The position numbers and the translations under genes were made by a program. A DNA stretch of 54,890 bases from Pseudomonadota bacterium (GTDB lineage Bacteria > Bdellovibrionota_C > UBA2361 > OMIW01), in the NCBI GenBank assembly GCA_900299205.1, contig OMIW01000142.1, positions 1 to 54,890 on the forward strand. The letters run 5' to 3'. The notes beneath the pieces are model-generated. The model searched no databases. It was not told where the DNA came from and saw nothing but the letters and a program-made list of their open reading frames with translations. Shown piece after piece: positions 45,301 through 52,271 of the stretch. Each line of letters begins with the position of its first letter. Within the stretch, counting starts at the first letter, position 1.

Positions 45301-48240
45301 AGCGGAGATTCGGAGAGCTGGAGCAAGAGAACGCACAAAGCTCCCAAATGAAGAACCGAGTCGTCGCTCAGATGCTGCTGCCGTCTCCCATTCAAGAAGC
45401 TTTGTTCTCGGGCCATATATACGGTATAGGGTTACGCTTACCGCATGAACCATCAGATAGGCTTGGTGGGGTAAAAATATGAGAAACAGCACTGCCTGTG
45501 CGCCGTGTTGTATGAGGTCTCGCCCCACTCCCCGAAGGTAATCCCCAAGCGATATCCCTACCGGGGGTGAGAGAACAACTCCAGCGACGCTCGTATACAT
45601 CGGAAACATGAAGACGGGCAGCATGACGAGAGCCCAAGCGAGAGTGCTTCCGGGAAGTATCGTCCACGAGGCCACGAGGAAGAGAAATAGCATGGGAGCA
45701 ACGAGACTTCTCCTTAGATTGTCGAATATTTTCCACCTACCTAATCCGGGAAGGGAGGATGGAACCTTCGTATGGGTCGCATCTGGCACGAGTGAACCGA
45801 GCCAGGGGAGAAGCTGCCAATCACCACGGACCCAACGATGCTGCCGTCGCGCATGCACGTGGTAGCGAGATGGGACCTCGTCGTAAACCTCAATATCGGT
45901 GGCTAGCCCGGTTCGAGCAAATATGCCCTCGAAGAGGTCATGACTGAGGATCGCGTTCTCCGGTACTCGCCCTTCGAGTACTTCCGAAAAGACGGAGACA
46001 TCGTAAATCCCCTTGCCGAGGAACGACGCATTCCCAAACACATCCTGATAGAAGTCAGATATTGTCTGCGTATATGGATCAAGCCCGAGATCCCACGAAT
46101 AAATTCTCGAAAAGCGAGAGGCGAAACCACTGGGAAGTGAATAGCTCACTCGTGGTTGAATAATCCCATAACCGCGCTTGACCATCCGAGAGACGGGATC
46201 TATCACAGCCCTATTGAGCGGATGGGAGATGGTGCCAATCAGTCTTCGTGCACCGTGTGGCGAGAGATGAGAGTCTCCATCGAGGGTAATAACATACTGG
46301 ATGGACCGTAAAAGGGCGCGCTCACGGTCACTCAACACAAATGAGGTTGGACCTTTCCCCCCGATCTCCCGATTTAGCTCCTCGATTTTACCGCGCTTTC
46401 GTTCCCATCCCATATAGCACCGTTCCCGATCGTTCCACCGCCTTTCGCGGAAGAAGATAAAGAAGCGAGGTGCCTCCGGGCTGAATCCGTGTCGAGAATT
46501 AAGAGCAGCGATAGCCGCACGACCAGCTGCAATTATGTCGCGGTCTTGAGACTCATCGGGTGTTTTCCGATCGGGAAGATCGGCGGTGATCGCCAAGAAT
46601 ATGTTATCATCTTCGTTGGCATGCCACCGTACTTCAAGGCTATCGATGCACGATGAGAGTGAGTCGTGATTATCAAATATCCCGTGCACTATCATTAATG
46701 TGCGGCTCGTCTCAGGTATGCCATTTTCAAGGTGCAGCTTCGGTAATGCGGATGGGCGAACGCACTGGTGGATGCACCATTGAATAAGACTCATCGCAAC
46801 ATCTGATGCGGGTATACATGCAACCAGAATGAGAATTGTTGCAGGAAACCAGCCGCTGCCGAGGGACAGAGCCCACATCCCGAGGAGTGTCGAGAGGGTG
46901 AGTGCGGAGATGCCGATGCCTCCCGCATAGAGAGGAAGCGCATGTCGGCGCAGCATCCTCGCTCCGACCATCGGAATGGAGGGGTGGTACCCGATCATGT
47001 GCTCAAATAGGGATCGGCCCTCATCGACGAGGTAGTATCCGATGTGGCGTCGTGCTTCGGCCCGATGTTCCTCGATAGGATCGCTTGTTTTGGGTGGATT
47101 TTGAGTCAGTGTGACGAGCCGTTCGGCGATCTCGTGCTCGGCCAGCCGGGAGCGTTTTGCGAGAATTTCGAGATGATGTCGATAAAGGTCTCTCGTCTCA
47201 AAGTCGCATTGGGCATATACCCCGCTCGGATCACGGAGAAATTCTTGATGAACGAGGCTCATTGACTCAAACCATTCGCGCCAATTAATGCTGCTCATCT
47301 CGCGCATGGAGGTTATTGAATTCGCGATTGATATCTGGTCAAACGCCTGACGTTGATGATCCGCACGAATGAGCTCCTCAGGGTCGGCCCCCTGTTCCCT
47401 AATCCGCTCTTCAAACCATTTAAGGGCTAGTGGGGCGCGTCCTCCCCGCAATCGGAGTTGACGAAGTACGTGAACAGCGCCTCTTCCCCCGAGTGACGGA
47501 CGCCCTTTAATCTCCTTCGCGAGCTCGATAAGAGTGTCGGTACCAGCATGGGTCGTGCTTGCCTCAGTCGAGGTTGTCACCCGTTGAAGGAATCCATCGA
47601 CGTAAAGCAGCTCCTCTCGCTCCTCAACAATTCGTTGAATGAGCCGCCGCAGATTTTCAACAAGTGCAAACTTCAGCATCAATGGAACCGCCCACAACTC
47701 TCCGGTAGTGAGCGGTTTCCGGGACTGAAAGCCCGTAATAAACGCACTTAGGATCTCCGGCTCGACGACGGAATCGGAGTGGATAATTACTTCGAGGGTC
47801 AGCGCATAAACTCGAGGGTAGCCAGCGGACTCTCCCTCGGCGACCTTGGGGAGGGTCTTGTCATATTTTTTGGGGAAAAATCGCCGCACCTCGGAGATAT
47901 GCTGCAGGACGATATGGTGATTATCGAGTAACCATTCCGCCCCCGGAGAGAGGCTTTCTCCCTGCTTCGCTGCATCAGCGAGGGTCCGGTAGGCTGCATC
48001 CAGAAAGGCCACGTTACTGAGGAACCGACTTCGGAGTGCGCTACTGCTTCGTCCGTCTCGATAGGAGGTGTCGCTGTCGGCGAGAGTGGCTGCCCGGTCA
48101 TGAAGGGCCTCATTGGCGAGGATGGTGGCTCGGAGGGGGTCGATGGGCTCGGTCGGTGCCCGGGAGGTTGAACGAGGGGTGCGAAGGGTGGCGAGAAGAT
48201 TGGCAAGGGGCGAGGACAGGGACGGGCGCAGGTGCTTCAT
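39385..48240 (-). CDS. ndvB: Cyclic beta-glucan synthase (GT84 + glucoamylase-like + GH94 domains)
   Basis: Giant NdvB/ChvB-type enzyme making cyclic beta-1,2-glucan, a periplasmic osmoprotectant. An N-terminal helical region of about 420 residues is followed by membrane helices (about 435-485). The GT84 glycosyltransferase comes next (VITLDGDSHLSPHGARRLIGT; acceptor motif RRQHRWVRGDWQLLPWL), then more membrane segments (about 880-1000) and a glucoamylase-like domain (YVSSVDSGNFAGHLLAI). Two GH94 phosphorylase-type regions end with MGAGDWNDGMNEVGSKG (catalytic Asp) and GRAGWSWYTGSAGWLYQAAI. At 2951 residues it is at the long end of the family. Known members prime, cyclise and trim the glucan in one chain. 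No export gene (NdvA) is next to it. No strong ribosome site at ATG 48240. Confidence 0.93.
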   Translation of the reverse strand: MKHLRPSLSSPLANLLATLRTPRSTSRAPTEPIDPLRATILANEALHDRAATLADSDTSYRDGRSSSALRSRFLSNVAFLDAAYRTLADAAKQGESLSPGAEWLLDNHHIVLQHISEVRRFFPKKYDKTLPKVAEGESAGYPRVYALTLEVIIHSDSVVEPEILSAFITGFQSRKPLTTGELWAVPLMLKFALVENLRRLIQRIVEEREELLYVDGFLQRVTTSTEASTTHAGTDTLIELAKEIKGRPSLGGRGAVHVLRQLRLRGGRAPLALKWFEERIREQGADPEELIRADHQRQAFDQISIANSITSMREMSSINWREWFESMSLVHQEFLRDPSGVYAQCDFETRDLYRHHLEILAKRSRLAEHEIAERLVTLTQNPPKTSDPIEEHRAEARRHIGYYLVDEGRSLFEHMIGYHPSIPMVGARMLRRHALPLYAGGIGISALTLSTLLGMWALSLGSGWFPATILILVACIPASDVAMSLIQWCIHQCVRPSALPKLHLENGIPETSRTLMIVHGIFDNHDSLSSCIDSLEVRWHANEDDNIFLAITADLPDRKTPDESQDRDIIAAGRAAIAALNSRHGFSPEAPRFFIFFRERRWNDRERCYMGWERKRGKIEELNREIGGKGPTSFVLSDRERALLRSIQYVITLDGDSHLSPHGARRLIGTISHPLNRAVIDPVSRMVKRGYGIIQPRVSYSLPSGFASRFSRIYSWDLGLDPYTQTISDFYQDVFGNASFLGKGIYDVSVFSEVLEGRVPENAILSHDLFEGIFARTGLATDIEVYDEVPSRYHVHARRQHRWVRGDWQLLPWLGSLVPDATHTKVPSSLPGLGRWKIFDNLRRSLVAPMLFLFLVASWTILPGSTLAWALVMLPVFMFPMYTSVAGVVLSPPVGISLGDYLRGVGRDLIQHGAQAVLFLIFLPHQAYLMVHAVSVTLYRIYGPRTKLLEWETAAASERRLGSSFGSFVRSLAPALRISAFTAILVSVSAPDRLSAALPLIAIWFLSPVAATLLAARPQPPTSGLSPEDRGYLLSVGYQTWRYFKDHLRPAYHYLIPDNLQQTPQRVVAERTSPTNISLSMMSAVSAYELGYEDSRTVLVLLSKIFETLPKLERYNGHLLNWYDIRTLAPLHPRYVSSVDSGNFAGHLLAIRTSLDALWRGPIIKPSFIHHLIARLTALLQEKSHLSDTIEPIQAVLANYTNYDRLTVQLFVEIISAISGVCSSDGPDESDSGRRNALKEIFAEIAELGQLLEQRELVAWVAPFVERGSQAEISPDEGKLVASLALTEASPSSILAMALSLGAATALPKDSSQGDLGHEPWLSAARRSATILGDLKIVVDKTKQACTDIFEELDFSFLFDGSKNLFVIGLNVEMARKDRSFYDLLASESRLLSMIAIAKGDAPMKHWFSLGRTLVDTPGGAALASWSGTMFEYLMPLVVQRDYAETLLGQTYRRVIDTQREYATRRGVPWGISESAHSGVDLNATYQYRAFGVPGLGLKRGLENDLVVSPYSTVLALPIRPIAAVQNLRRLERDGFRGEYGFYEAIDFTEDRLTEDETFHVVRSFFAHHQGMSLPTIANVLCDGVFQERFHQDPIIKAVEVLLHEKFPSRIPHSEPRQSPLAFATKESEREGSRKERIFSTPFTQYPSTHLLSNGTLTTMVDNSGSGFISFERDIAITRWREDLTANLWGSVLFIRDLDSGEVWSATYNPSRAEPELYSVVFKGDKAEFCRRDNQILSLLEITVAQEDNVEVRRLTLTNLSDRKRNLEITSFGEVALVGARADRAHPAFQRLFVESVFDEEHDALILSRRPRSRHEAPLLLFHSVVMRTVWDRLQYETSRPTFIGRGRTIHDPFAMGERKLSNTVGSVLDPCFSLRARVELDPTESHALSFITGVARSPEVLQHLTSKYRDFHSITRAFELAWSQSRIELRNEQYTARQTHLFQALGTAILFPVEHLRGSAELITRNHLQQSALWRFGISGDLPILLLKIYDGGHLKLAREIILGHAYLRARGISSDLVIVNEYPGGYFQELQEEVQHIIRSTPSSGMLDKNGGIFLRAASQLSNEELTLLEAVSRAVFSGADGSLEEQLKLDQLFAITPPLAPGMLDLSRQMEYPRVTLQPKSGEFENGYGSFVEEGRGYQLIVSQSSTPPLPWSNVLANRRFGTLVTESGGGYTWAQNSRENRLSPWSNDPVSDPAGEVLYIRDTESGHVWCPTPGPVSRDSKTIVTHRFGESLFQANHIAISSELTIRVASDSPVKWWSLRLRNEDVVQRRLELYLYVDWVLGIAPEEAQRHLSTAYEPGAQVLTAVNRYNNEFAGKVVFLGSNLSIISFTTDKLEFIGRDRDVSNPLSLESAGSQRSSSQRTNRRNLVQLSQRVGSGFVPCGVIKVHLNLEPGEERTALFFLGECDSIEGLRSTAPHYRQHETYSHDREVANHWWDSTLSAIQVKTPERSFDILVNGWLLYQTIGCRLFARTGFYQSGGAFGFRDQLQDSLALLLVRPEMVRAQILLHAGRQFIEGDVQHWWHPPTGRGVRTKITDDLVWLPYAVARYLEVTGDTAILDEVIQFLEAPPLGDSDESYLIPSVSAERGTLYEHCIRALERAYRLGSRGLPLMGAGDWNDGMNEVGSKGRGESVWLGWFLAHTFSIFSPIAEARGDERSEEFSRRASELVSSIENTSWDGQWYRRAYDDEGIPLGSAENDECQIDSLAQTWSVIVGTGDTKRAMMAMASVDEHLVDTSARIIKLLTPPFFSGRSEPGFIKGYLRGIRENGGQYTHAATWVVIAQALAGNGSRAFELFQMLNPITHGATSEGVHVYQGEPYVLCGDVYGVEPHKGRAGWSWYTGSAGWLYQAAIHHLLGISLQRDTLVINPCVPAVWREWSVELHSPRKIQIRFENPSGVESGIGSISVNGTQMTGNTIRLGDFSGDIAVVAVLGAKKRRSTQKSDKKGL

Positions 48241-48656
48241 TGGAGGCCGTATTGTTTGGGGGATACCTAGAGGTTAGCTCGCGTGAAGGTTGTTGTAATG
48301 ATTACTGTATGATGGTTGGGGATTAATCGCCAGATGGGGTAGAGGTGGAGAATTTTCTTGGAGTATGAATATTATGGGGAGGGTATGAGGTATACGAGCG
48401 ACTGTGTCTCGGGTAGAGAATGTGCTGCCGATTTGGAAGCGACGAATCGGTTGCCACGTTATGCCTCATTAGAAAAGGACATTGAAGAGGCACCGTTCTA
48501 GGGGGTGCCTCGGGGTGCTTTTGGGTAGCCAGGTAGGTTCTTCCCTCAGGGGAGCTATCCTCAGGGGGCGTGCGTTGGGTCCCTCAAAGACCCCTTGAGC
48601 ACGCCCCCTGAGGATAGCTCCCCTGAGGGCCACCGACCACCGGTTAGTGGTCGAGC
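48241..48656. other. Intergenic stretch with inverted repeats left of the transposase
   Basis: No gene supported. It holds an 8-bp hairpin (GAGGCACC/GGTGCCTC, 48487-48511), the perfect 31-bp inverted repeat and a 6-bp hairpin GACCAC/GTGGTC (48635-48652) just behind the transposase stop. The promoter for the glucan synthase should be in its first 150 bases. Confidence 0.5.
48543..48629. repeat. Perfect 31-bp inverted repeat with 25-nt loop
   Basis: The left arm 48543-48573 starts CCCTCAGGGGAGC; the right arm 48599-48629 is its exact reverse complement. The loop itself can form GGGTC/GACCC. It lies 28 bp from the transposase stop. There is no T-tract on either side. Candidates: two abutted insertion-sequence ends, a miniature element, or a site folded by the transposase. 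Confidence 0.9.
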
Positions 48657-49853
48657 CTACTGACTCTCCTGGGCCGCTAGCCAGTCATCGAACGTGGTGC
48701 TTGCTAATGCTTTTACCCGTTTCAGTTTCTGCTCGATCCGCTCACGTAGGGCGAACGGGTCGAGACTCTCATACCTTATCGTCAGTTTTTCTTTGACTGC
48801 TTCCGAAATCTCAGGACTCTCGAGCACTCTTTGATACGGGGGCTTCGGTTTTTCGTATTTGCGAACGATCCGTGACCCTACCCGAATCTTTTCCTTGAGT
48901 TTCATGTTCGGGCAGAAGAAGTTCTTCCAGTCCGACCACTCGTTGGCATAGATGTCGTTGATAAGGGGCACAAGCTCGGGGTTTTCAAGACGCACATACC
49001 CAAGGAGTGCTCGCGCCGTGGTCCAGTTTTTCTGCTCTACATGCGCGTTATCATTCTTCTTGTAGGGGCGGCTCCGAGTAAGACCAATCTTTTTTCCCTG
49101 AAAATACCTGACCAGATGATCGTTGAGGAACTCTGACCCATTGTCGCAATCAAATCCCAAAATCGGAAACGGCAGCACCGCCTCAATGTCTCGAATCGCC
49201 TCAACCACGTTGGCGGCAACCTTGGTCCATACCGCTCGATTCTCAGTCCATTGCGTCGCAATATCAGTAATCGTCAGAGTAGAAACAAACGGTCCCTTCG
49301 ATGATGATCCAGAATGAGCCACGGTATCTGCTTCTACGAAACCTGGAATGGTAATGTTCCAAGTCTCAGTTGATATGGGTATCTGAGAGCGCAACAGGCT
49401 ACCCGGCTTGGTCAAGTTCCTCCCGCGCCGATACTTGGCCTTATACGGCGCTAGGACTCGATCTATCGAGGCTGCACTAATCGCCAGCAGCAACGATTTG
49501 ACCTCCTCACTGACCTCCTTTTGATGTCTCTTCTCAAGGTGCGGGAGCACAAGAGGAATCGCCGACTTTAGGAGCTTGCCACACGCCCAATCGGAGCAGA
49601 ACCAGATCTGTTTTAGCCCTTTTATGAACTCAGGCGACTGGTACCGGGATGCCCGCCCGGGCTTCTTGCGAGCCCGCTTGTGCCCCTTGTTCATCACTCG
49701 TATCGCATAACATCTTGATAATTCGAAGGTTTCACACAGCTCATCAAGAATCAATCCCCTCTTCTTCTTGTCACTATTGTGGTACCTTCGCGCTATCTTG
49801 CTAATATACTTCCGCTTATCCTTCATCGTCATCTTGTCATGGTCCTTTTTCAT
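48657..49853 (-). CDS. DDE transposase with integrase (rve) catalytic core
   Basis: The N-terminal basic helix-turn-helix region (ISKIARRYHNSDKKKRGLILDELCETFELSRCYAIRVM) is followed by an integrase-type core: Asp177 in GFVEADTVAH, Asp237 in GFDCDNGSEF, Glu273 in NDNAHVEQKNW. The Asp-Glu spacing of about 35 is typical. I read it as an ISNCY/IS481-like single-ORF transposase; exact family not determined. It looks intact, with no frameshift. I did not find matching terminal inverted repeats on both sides, so the element ends are not defined. Confidence 0.88.
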   Translation of the reverse strand: MKKDHDKMTMKDKRKYISKIARRYHNSDKKKRGLILDELCETFELSRCYAIRVMNKGHKRARKKPGRASRYQSPEFIKGLKQIWFCSDWACGKLLKSAIPLVLPHLEKRHQKEVSEEVKSLLLAISAASIDRVLAPYKAKYRRGRNLTKPGSLLRSQIPISTETWNITIPGFVEADTVAHSGSSSKGPFVSTLTITDIATQWTENRAVWTKVAANVVEAIRDIEAVLPFPILGFDCDNGSEFLNDHLVRYFQGKKIGLTRSRPYKKNDNAHVEQKNWTTARALLGYVRLENPELVPLINDIYANEWSDWKNFFCPNMKLKEKIRVGSRIVRKYEKPKPPYQRVLESPEISEAVKEKLTIRYESLDPFALRERIEQKLKRVKALASTTFDDWLAAQESQ

Positions 49854-50126
49854 GACCAGTTCGATGAGGCAACGACCTCCTCAGTCTCCTCAAACACCGA
49901 CTCTTCAATGGCTTTTAATTTGAGGCAACTCGGTTATCCCATTCCGAAGAATCGGAAGTCACGTTCAAAGAAAAGGTGATCATAACCCTTGACGTTCGGG
50001 AAATGAGAAGATCCAGACGGGACGGGGAAGAGAATGGTTATTTGAGAGAAGGCAGAGGTGTAGTGCGCTGGGTGGCGGCGCCAATCGAAGGCGGTGACAA
50101 CCGGGAAATGGGACGGACGGGAGCAA
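49854..50126. other. Region between transposase and TadE-like gene
   Basis: No supported gene. A plus-strand frame ending at 49979 (FNLRQLGYPIPKNRKSRSKKR) could be the remains of a gene cut by the insertion, but this is speculation. Confidence 0.3.
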
Positions 50127-51095
50127 ATGGGCAAAATAATTGATTGGTTTGTCGGATTTACAAACAAAAATTGGAGACACGGTGGTTGCGTTTTACGCGA
50201 TCTGCGTCGGGCCAGAGACCAGGGGATACTCTTTATTGAGGCCGCTTTCCTTCTTCCCGTTGCCGTGGTGTTCCTCCTCGGGGTCGTGGAGGTGGGCAAT
50301 TGGTATTATCAGGGGCTGCGTTTAGGTAACCTCGCTCAAAACCTGGCTACAGGCGTCCAGCAAGACCCGTCCATATCGCCTCACAACCTGTATCGACTGA
50401 CGGTTTCAACAAGTTCCCTCCCAGAGGTGAATAGGACGGGGGGAGCAGTACCGGTAAATTGCCCACCGGAAACGTGCGAGATTCAAGGATTATCGAGGAC
50501 ATTGGTAGCCTCAACGACCCCGCTCAGCCAAGGCTCGGTACAAAGCGCTTCATCGTCAGACTGGTCGAACCCGTGGGAAAACGACTCTGACCCGTCGAAC
50601 GACCGTCAACCGTACTATGTTGGTGTGGCAGTGAGCTATCCTCGCACGAGCTTATTTTCAAGACTGTTTTCCACGACATCGCGGACGAGCCGTTGGTCGT
50701 CAGTTGTGGTCAACCCCGCGATTCAGCCTCGGGTGACCACTGAGGTTCGGTTTTTCAGGTTTAAAACCTGGGACAATGACGAACTTGAAAGGTACGGGGG
50801 ATACAGGCGAGTTCAAATCGGGACTACCTCAGTCAATGAATCAGTTCCGGCGGAATCGTTAATGAATGGGCCAACTCCATTTGTAACGGATGAGGTAGCG
50901 GCCCAACACGGATCCAGCGACTGGGGGCTCAGGTGTCGACAAGAAAACGGATGGGTACCAATAACGTGTAGTCTCCAAGCGAAAAGTGGGGACCGAGATC
51001 TGAGGGCAAAGAACAATGGATGTTTCTCAGATGAGGGGGAGGAGAATGGAAAAGGTCGGATTTACCTCGGGTGTATGAAATCGATAGTGGATTAG
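50127..51095 (+). CDS. TadE/TadG-like pilus-assembly protein
   Basis: The hallmark is the N-terminal prepilin-like helix with Glu: ARDQGILFIEAAFLLPVAVVFLLGVVEVGNWYYQGL (about residues 30-62), as in TadE-type pseudopilins. The remaining 260 residues are polar, Ser/Thr/Asn-rich and outside the membrane, with four or more Cys (VNCPPETC, RCRQENGWVPITC). Tad systems build thin adhesive pili. No other tad gene is in this window, so it is an orphan here. GGGAG lies just before ATG 50127; GTG 50094 in the ORF track is an alternative. Confidence 0.72.
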   Translation: MGKIIDWFVGFTNKNWRHGGCVLRDLRRARDQGILFIEAAFLLPVAVVFLLGVVEVGNWYYQGLRLGNLAQNLATGVQQDPSISPHNLYRLTVSTSSLPEVNRTGGAVPVNCPPETCEIQGLSRTLVASTTPLSQGSVQSASSSDWSNPWENDSDPSNDRQPYYVGVAVSYPRTSLFSRLFSTTSRTSRWSSVVVNPAIQPRVTTEVRFFRFKTWDNDELERYGGYRRVQIGTTSVNESVPAESLMNGPTPFVTDEVAAQHGSSDWGLRCRQENGWVPITCSLQAKSGDRDLRAKNNGCFSDEGEENGKGRIYLGCMKSIVD

Positions 51096-51324
51096 GGGTC
51101 AATAAGGGAAGTAAGCCCCTTCCCTCTCCTCGCGTCCACCGACGGGTCTCGGCTGGACCCTATCGCCCCTTTTGAGTCGCTCATTGATTCCTTGGCTAAA
51201 GCCCCTGGATGGGGGGGCTTGACAGGTATCGTAGAGCCCCATGAAAGAAGAAAGGTCAACGCGGTTCAGGGTCCCGAGGCACAACGAGACCGTCAGGATA
51301 CAAAGAGATTTGGTGATCACAATC

Positions 51325-51675
51325 TTAGGTGGCGCGGAGGCAGCTGAGCGAGTACGCGGTTGAGATCAATCTGTTTGGAGCACCCCCTTGTGAGCTTATG
51401 AGCTCTCCCCCAGAACTGAGGACTGCTATCTGTTTTCCCGCTGGACTCTCCATTGAAACTTGAATCCCGGCACTGACCCGCTGGATCGCGATCTGCCTCC
51501 CCGCCACGTCCCCAAGAGGCAGCGGGCCATCCCTCCCTTCGAGGACTCGGTGAAACTGCCCCACCTGCGGATAAATCCTCTGGTCCGCAAATGTCGCCCT
51601 GTCCGGCAGTTGTGATGGAGATTCCGGCCCTGCTGAACTAACACCAACCACGCCCTGCGTATCCCCAATCTTCAT
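51325..51675 (-). CDS. Hypothetical protein, 116 residues
   Basis: No family recognised. It is supported mainly by a strong ribosome site, AGGAGG, six bases before ATG 51675 (MKIGDTQGVVGV). The protein is Ser/Gly/Gln-rich and soluble, with beta-like segments (RQIAIQRVSAGIQVSMES, KQIAVLSSGGELISS) and no signal peptide. It faces the TadE-like gene tail to tail, with no clear terminator between them. Confidence 0.6.
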   Translation of the reverse strand: MKIGDTQGVVGVSSAGPESPSQLPDRATFADQRIYPQVGQFHRVLEGRDGPLPLGDVAGRQIAIQRVSAGIQVSMESPAGKQIAVLSSGGELISSQGGAPNRLISTAYSLSCLRAT

Positions 51676-51696
51676 ACTACATCCTCCTGCACCCAC

Positions 51697-52271
51697 GACC
51701 TACACCCAATCGCTTCTCACAAGCCCCTTTTCATTCTCACGATTTCTGAAAGCCTCATGTAGCTACCACGAAGACTGTCCCGGGACTCTGAGACACCGTA
51801 TCGTACACGATCTTTCGGCTTCAGCGTTAGCATCTTCCCTCAAAAAATAATGTCTTAAAGAAAACCAAATAAGCCCTCATAACCCAAGAATTACCCTTAT
51901 TGTCGATAGGTTATCATTGGGAACCTCCCTCTATCTCCGGGCGTGGTGAATAATTTTTTTTCTTTCTCCCGGGCGACTACAGATCCCCCCGCTTTTAAAA
52001 ACCTAAGCTCCCATCACTTAAACCTCTCGACCAGGAGTCGTCAATCCTCACCAAAAACTTGAGAAGATAGTGGTGAAACATCAGACTTACCATTATTTAA
52101 ACGGCTAAGTACCCTCCTCCCGCTTGTACTCACGGCGTGAGCCTCGAATCGGGCCCCTGCAAAACGCTGCTCTCCCTCTCCCCCTTCAATCAGCTATACT
52201 CTCCCTCAACGCAACTATCGCTCCTCTCCGATCCTCCTCGCTTGCCCTCTGTTTCTCTTTTTGTGTTCTCT
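51697..52271. other. AT-rich intergenic stretch upstream of the membrane glycosyltransferase
   Basis: No gene supported. It contains promoters for two divergent genes (51675 minus, 52272 plus). I saw no clear operator or riboswitch; the 46 codons before 52272 in the ORF track are Ser/Pro-rich and probably not translated. Confidence 0.4.

Noticed and set aside
48487-48511. GAGGCACC/GGTGCCTC hairpin as terminator
   Set aside because: There is no gene ending beside it on the plus strand, and no T-tract on the minus strand.
50094-50126. Earlier GTG start for the TadE-like gene
   Set aside because: Purine stretch lies too close to the GTG; GGGAG before ATG 50127 fits somewhat better, though not decisively.
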